A stretch of DNA of 37,283 bases from contig NZ_JABCPZ010000096.1 of the NCBI RefSeq assembly GCF_013283785.1, positions 1 through 37,283 of the forward strand, written 5' to 3'. Below, piece after piece: positions 34,441 to 37,283 of the stretch. Under the pieces are notes generated by a model. It ran no database searches, was not told the DNA's origin, and saw only the letters and a list, made by a program, of their open reading frames with translations. The stretch is from Nonomuraea antri. GTDB lineage: Bacteria; Actinomycetota; Actinomycetes; Streptosporangiales; Streptosporangiaceae. The position numbers and the translations under genes were made by a program. Position 1 is the first letter of the stretch. Every line of letters starts with the position of its first letter.

Positions 34441-35955
34441 GTGGGCACGGTCACACGGAGTACCTGGACGATCGCCGTGACGGCCCTCGTGCTGGCCGCC
34501 ACGGCCCCGACCCCTTCCTGGTCCTCCACCCGGGGCGACCGGCAGGTCACTGTGGCGGCCACGTCCCAGGCGGTGCCCGCGCCGGGCCTGCTCTGGCGCG
34601 ACTGCGGCGACCGGCTGCAGTGCTCGCGGCTGAGCGTGCCCGTCGACTGGCGGCGCCCCCGCGGCCCCCGTACCGGCGTGGACGTGGCCAGGATGCCCGC
34701 TCAGCACCCCGGCCGCCGCATCGGGACCCTGGTGGCCAACCTGGGCTCAGGCTCCTCCATCCAGGCCGTGCGCGCCCAGCCCGACCTGGTGGGCGAGCTG
34801 ACCAGATGGTTCGACGTCGTGATCATGGACGGGCGCGGGCTCGGCGACCGGGGCAGCCCCGTCCTGGTGGGCTGCGCCCAGGCGGCCCCCGACCCGGCGC
34901 GGCCGCAACTCGCGCCCGGGCGCGCCGCCTGGCGCCGCCACGCCCGCGACAACGCGGCCTACGACAGGAGCTGCCGCACCGCCGCCGGGACCGCGTTCGC
35001 GGGGCTCACGTCCCGGCAGAGCGCCCACGACCTCGACGCCGTACGATCCGCGCTCGGCGAACCCCGCCTGCGCTACTTCGGCAACTCCTACGGCGCGGTG
35101 TACGGCCAGGCGTACCTGGAGCTGTTCCCCGCCCGGGTGCACCGGATGTACCTGGAAGGCGTGCCCGACCACACCGAGCCCGACCTGGGACGCCGGCTGC
35201 TGACCCGGGCCGTGGCCGTCGAACGCCAGTTCACCCGCTTCCGCGACTGGTGCACCCGCACGCTCGGCTGCCCGCTGGGCGACCAGGACGCCGTCGAGGT
35301 GTTCGACCGGCTGCGCCGGCGCACCCCGCTGTCGGCAGGTCCAGGACGGGGTGTGAGCGGGCGCGGCCTGGCCGTGGCCGTCGCCGCCGGGCTGAACCAG
35401 CCGAAATGGCCACAGCTCGCCCGGGCGCTGGCCCAGGCCAGGGAGGGTGACGCCAAGGGGCTGGCCGCCCTGGCCGGACCGGAGCCCGTCACGCCGCCGG
35501 GGACGGTGGAACGGGTCACGTACTGCCACGACTTCCTGCCGGACGTCCCGGCCTACCGGCAGCTCACGGCCATCGAGGCGCGGCTGCGGCAGTCGGCGCC
35601 GCGCGTGGGCTGGACCGCGGGACGCCAGGTGATCGCCCAGTGCGCCGGCGTCGCCCCTGGACCGGTCTGGCGGCCGCACGTGCCCGTGATCGGCCAGGTG
35701 CCGCCGGTGCTGATCGGCATCGGGCAGCTCGACCTCGACACCCCCGCCGCGGGCGCCGCGCACGCGGCCGGGCGCGTCCCCGGCGCGGCCGTCCTGTGGC
35801 ACGGCGACGGCCACGACGCCTACCTGCGGCAGGGCACCGGCCGGCTGCGCGCCACCTGCCTGCGCACCCGCGTGCACGACTACCTGGTGAACGGCATGCT
35901 GCCCGCCCCAGGCACGACCTGCCGAGGCGAACTCGGCGCCGGGATGGGCCGATGA
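34441..35955 (+). CDS. secreted TAP-family alpha/beta hydrolase (tripeptidyl aminopeptidase-like)
   Basis: 504 residues. The N-terminal signal peptide (VGTVTRSTWTIAVTALVLAATA) is followed by an alpha/beta hydrolase of the Streptomyces Tap/SlpD type: LWRDCGDRLQCSRLSVPVDW opens the mature protein, VIMDGRGLGDRG marks strand 4, and the nucleophile is Ser216 in YFGNSYGAVYG. Asp431 (GIGQLDLDTP) and His458 (GDGHDAYL) complete the triad in the C-terminal TAP-like domain. Cysteines occur in even-looking pairs, as in exported members. It probably cleaves short peptides from the N-terminus outside the cell. The GTG at 34441 is chosen for GGAGGG eight bases upstream and the signal peptide. The GNAT gene starts 15 bp after its stop. 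Confidence 0.88.
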   Translation: MGTVTRSTWTIAVTALVLAATAPTPSWSSTRGDRQVTVAATSQAVPAPGLLWRDCGDRLQCSRLSVPVDWRRPRGPRTGVDVARMPAQHPGRRIGTLVANLGSGSSIQAVRAQPDLVGELTRWFDVVIMDGRGLGDRGSPVLVGCAQAAPDPARPQLAPGRAAWRRHARDNAAYDRSCRTAAGTAFAGLTSRQSAHDLDAVRSALGEPRLRYFGNSYGAVYGQAYLELFPARVHRMYLEGVPDHTEPDLGRRLLTRAVAVERQFTRFRDWCTRTLGCPLGDQDAVEVFDRLRRRTPLSAGPGRGVSGRGLAVAVAAGLNQPKWPQLARALAQAREGDAKGLAALAGPEPVTPPGTVERVTYCHDFLPDVPAYRQLTAIEARLRQSAPRVGWTAGRQVIAQCAGVAPGPVWRPHVPVIGQVPPVLIGIGQLDLDTPAAGAAHAAGRVPGAAVLWHGDGHDAYLRQGTGRLRATCLRTRVHDYLVNGMLPAPGTTCRGELGAGMGR

Positions 35956-35957
35956 AG

Positions 35958-35963
35958 TAAGGT
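35958..35963 (+). promoter_or_regulatory. -10 hexamer (TAAGGT) of the GNAT gene, leaderless type
   Basis: TAAGGT is followed by seven bases and the GTG at 35971, the same arrangement as at pyk. It begins two bases after the stop of the preceding gene. Confidence 0.5.
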
Positions 35964-35970
35964 GCCGCAC

Positions 35971-36426
35971 GTGCAGATCGAACGGGCGGTGGCGGCGGAC
36001 GCGGGCGAGATCCTCACCCTGCAGCGGGCGGCGTACGTGAGCGAGGCCCAGCTCTACGGCGACCCGTACATCCCGCCCCTGGTGGAGTCGCTGGAGCAGG
36101 TGCGCAAGGCGATCGAGACGTCCATGGTGCTCAAGGCCGCCGACCAGGGCCGGGTGGTCGCGGCGGTGCGCGGGCAGCTGGCCGGGGCCACGTGCCTGGT
36201 CGGCAGGCTCGTCGTGGCGCCCGACCGGCAGGGCCAGGGCCTGGGCACCGCGCTGCTGACCGCCCTGCACGAGCACGTGCCGCAGGCGACGGCGTTCGAC
36301 CTGTTCACCGGGCACCTGTCCGACGGCAACCTGCGGCTGTACCGGCGGCTCGGCTACCGCGAGACGCGCAGGGAGCGCATGGACGACCACCTGACGCTGA
36401 TCCACCTGCGCAGGTCCACGGCCTGA
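35971..36426 (+). CDS. GNAT family N-acetyltransferase
   Basis: 151 residues, a complete single GNAT domain: VQIERAVAADAGEILTLQRAAYVSEA (first strand and helices), then the acetyl-CoA loop VGRLVVAPDRQGQGLGTALLTAL with the Q-x-x-G-x-G/A core (RQGQGLG), and NLRLYRRLGYRETRRER at the end. The acceptor is unknown. The GTG at 35971 is chosen from the -10 seven bases upstream; a GTG three codons earlier (35962) lies inside that hexamer. Confidence 0.9.
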   Translation: MQIERAVAADAGEILTLQRAAYVSEAQLYGDPYIPPLVESLEQVRKAIETSMVLKAADQGRVVAAVRGQLAGATCLVGRLVVAPDRQGQGLGTALLTALHEHVPQATAFDLFTGHLSDGNLRLYRRLGYRETRRERMDDHLTLIHLRRSTA

Positions 36427-36428
36427 TC

Positions 36429-36548
36429 CCCGGCTGACCCTGGGCCGCCCCCGCGCCGCCACCGCGCCGCCACCGCGCCGCCACCGGGCCGCCCCCGCGC
36501 CGATCCCGCGCCGATCCCGGGCTGATCCGGGCCGCCCCCGGGGCCGAT
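36429..36548. repeat. 11-bp tandem repeat array in front of coaE
   Basis: About eleven consecutive units with an 11-bp period. The clearest are CCGCGCCGCCA at 36451, 36462 and 36473, CCGGGCCGCCC at 36484, CCGCGCCGATC at 36495 and 36506, and CCGGGCTGATC at 36517. The array fills the gap between the GNAT stop and the coaE -10 hexamer. The period is close to one DNA helical turn. Confidence 0.8.
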
Positions 36549-36553
36549 AGGCT
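36548..36553 (+). promoter_or_regulatory. -10 hexamer (TAGGCT) of coaE, leaderless type
   Basis: TAGGCT is followed by six bases and the GTG at 36560, exactly as at polA. It decides the start over the TTG two codons earlier. Confidence 0.55.
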
Positions 36554-36559
36554 TTGCCG

Positions 36560-37162
36560 GTGCTGAAGATTGGGCTCACCGGCGGCATCGGGTCGGGCAA
36601 GAGCGAGGTGTCCAAGCGGCTGTCGGCCATGGGCGCGGTCGTGATCGACGCCGACAAGATCGCGCGTGAGGTGGTCGAACCCGGCACGCCCGGGCTGGCC
36701 CGGGTGGTGGCCGCGTTCGGCGAGGAGGTGCTGCGCCCCGACGGCTCGCTCAACCGGGAGAAGCTCGGCTCGATCGTCTTCGCCGACTCCGAGCGGCTGG
36801 CCGCGCTCAACGCGATCGTGCACCCGCTGGTGGGCGAGCGCGTGGCGGCCCTGCAGAGCCAGGCCCCCGACGACGCCATCCTGGTCTACGACGTGCCGCT
36901 GCTGGTGGAGAACAAGCTGGCCCCCATGTACGACGTGGTCATCGTGGTCGACGCCGCCGACGACGTGCGCATCGCCCGCCTGGCCGAGCACCGGGGCATG
37001 CCGGCCGACGACGCCAGGGCCCGCATCGCCGCCCAGGCGGGCCGTGCGGAGCGGCTGGCGGCGGCCGACATCGTGATCGTCAACGAGGGGCCGCTGGCGG
37101 AGCTGGACGATCGGGTGACCGAGGTCTGGGCCGACCTGACCCGCCGCGCCGCCCGCGGCTGA
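36560..37162 (+). CDS. coaE: dephospho-CoA kinase
   Basis: 200 residues, a single-domain CoaE. The P-loop is GLTGGIGSGKSEVSKRL at residues 6-22, followed by VVIDADKIAREVVEPGTPGL (the DADxIxRE substrate loop), NREKLGSIVFADSERLAALN, AIVHPLVGERV and YDVPLLVENK. It phosphorylates the 3'-OH of dephospho-CoA, the last step of CoA synthesis. Some actinobacterial CoaE proteins carry a C-terminal UPF0157/GrpB extension; this one does not. The GTG at 36560 gives VLKIGLTGG and matches the -10 spacing. Its place after rpsA is conserved in actinobacteria, though here three genes intervene. Confidence 0.95.
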   Translation: MLKIGLTGGIGSGKSEVSKRLSAMGAVVIDADKIAREVVEPGTPGLARVVAAFGEEVLRPDGSLNREKLGSIVFADSERLAALNAIVHPLVGERVAALQSQAPDDAILVYDVPLLVENKLAPMYDVVIVVDAADDVRIARLAEHRGMPADDARARIAAQAGRAERLAAADIVIVNEGPLAELDDRVTEVWADLTRRAARG

Positions 37163-37168
37163 CGACCC

Positions 37169-37283
37169 CTACCGGGAGAGGCCCGCACCCGGGCGGATGA
37201 CGGGCTTCCCGGTCGCCCGGCCGGGCTGCTTCGGCCGCGAGTGCTTGTCGGGCGGCGAGACCGCGTCCTCGCCGGGAATGCTC
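37169..37283 (-). CDS. C-terminal end of an unidentified protein (partial, runs off the right edge)
   Basis: Reading leftward from the window edge, one frame gives 37 residues ending at a TAG (37171-37169), beginning SIPGEDAVSPPDKHSRPKQP and ending IRPGAGLSR. Its third codon positions are almost all G or C, as in real genes here, and it converges on coaE with a 6-bp gap. It is rich in Pro, Lys and Arg, like a disordered tail. Too little is present to name a family. Confidence 0.45.
   Translation of the reverse strand, partial: SIPGEDAVSPPDKHSRPKQPGRATGKPVIRPGAGLSR

Overview
The window is a stretch of high-GC actinobacterial chromosome. GC-rich third codon positions, frequent GTG starts, promoters of the TANNNT type placed directly in front of start codons, an ANTAR response regulator of the PdtaR type and the order pyk ... 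pdtaR ... liv ... polA - rpsA - coaE all fit. From memory, this order matches the Streptomyces and Mycobacterium gltBD/pyk/pdtaR/polA/rpsA/coaE neighbourhood. Protein style suggests Streptosporangiales (Nonomuraea-like), but that is an inference. Almost everything is vertical core genome. I see no phage, IS element, CRISPR array or obvious defence island.

Layout. (1) 1-7.9 kb: a BpsA-like (DUF43) methyltransferase-fold protein diverges from gltB-gltD, the NADPH glutamate synthase that turns glutamine plus 2-oxoglutarate into glutamate. (2) 8-11.5 kb: a secreted S8 protease lipoprotein translationally coupled to a DUF2784 membrane protein, then pyruvate kinase. (3) 11.5-15.5 kb: dapD (lysine/diaminopimelate pathway), a PPOX-fold protein, a LysR regulator divergent from an SDR oxidoreductase, a decayed HTH/LAGLIDADG-like gene, and tRNA-Leu(CAA). 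(4) 15.6-26.6 kb: pdtaR, then three paralogous Liv-type substrate-binding lipoproteins (+ strand), two unrelated small lipoproteins (- strand), and the livH-livM-livG-livF permease/ATPase operon (- strand). One transporter may therefore be served by three receptors. (5) 26.6-37.3 kb: a hotdog thioesterase divergent from polA, a membrane-anchored NodB-type deacetylase, rpsA, an epoxide hydrolase, a TAP-family secreted peptidase, a GNAT acetyltransferase and coaE. The tail of one more gene enters from the right edge.

Regulatory signals are unusually readable. Ten genes have a TANNNT hexamer exactly six or seven bases before the start codon, which suggests leaderless transcripts. rpsA has a consensus-like TTGACC-N17-TATGCT promoter and a 143-base leader with nested hairpins. 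The liv operon is preceded by alternating GTCAC/GTGAC arms, and the epoxide hydrolase by a perfect TGCGGAA-N7-TTCCGCA repeat. Strong hairpin terminators follow gltD, pyk/dapD, the third binding protein, livF, polA and rpsA.

The features most worth a second look are the multi-hairpin region between the thioesterase gene and livH, the LivH permease fused to a secreted beta-sandwich-like domain, the decayed HTH/LAGLIDADG gene beside tRNA-Leu, and short tandem repeats inside the LysR gene, downstream of the epoxide hydrolase and in front of coaE. I did not find a convincing wholly new multi-gene system.
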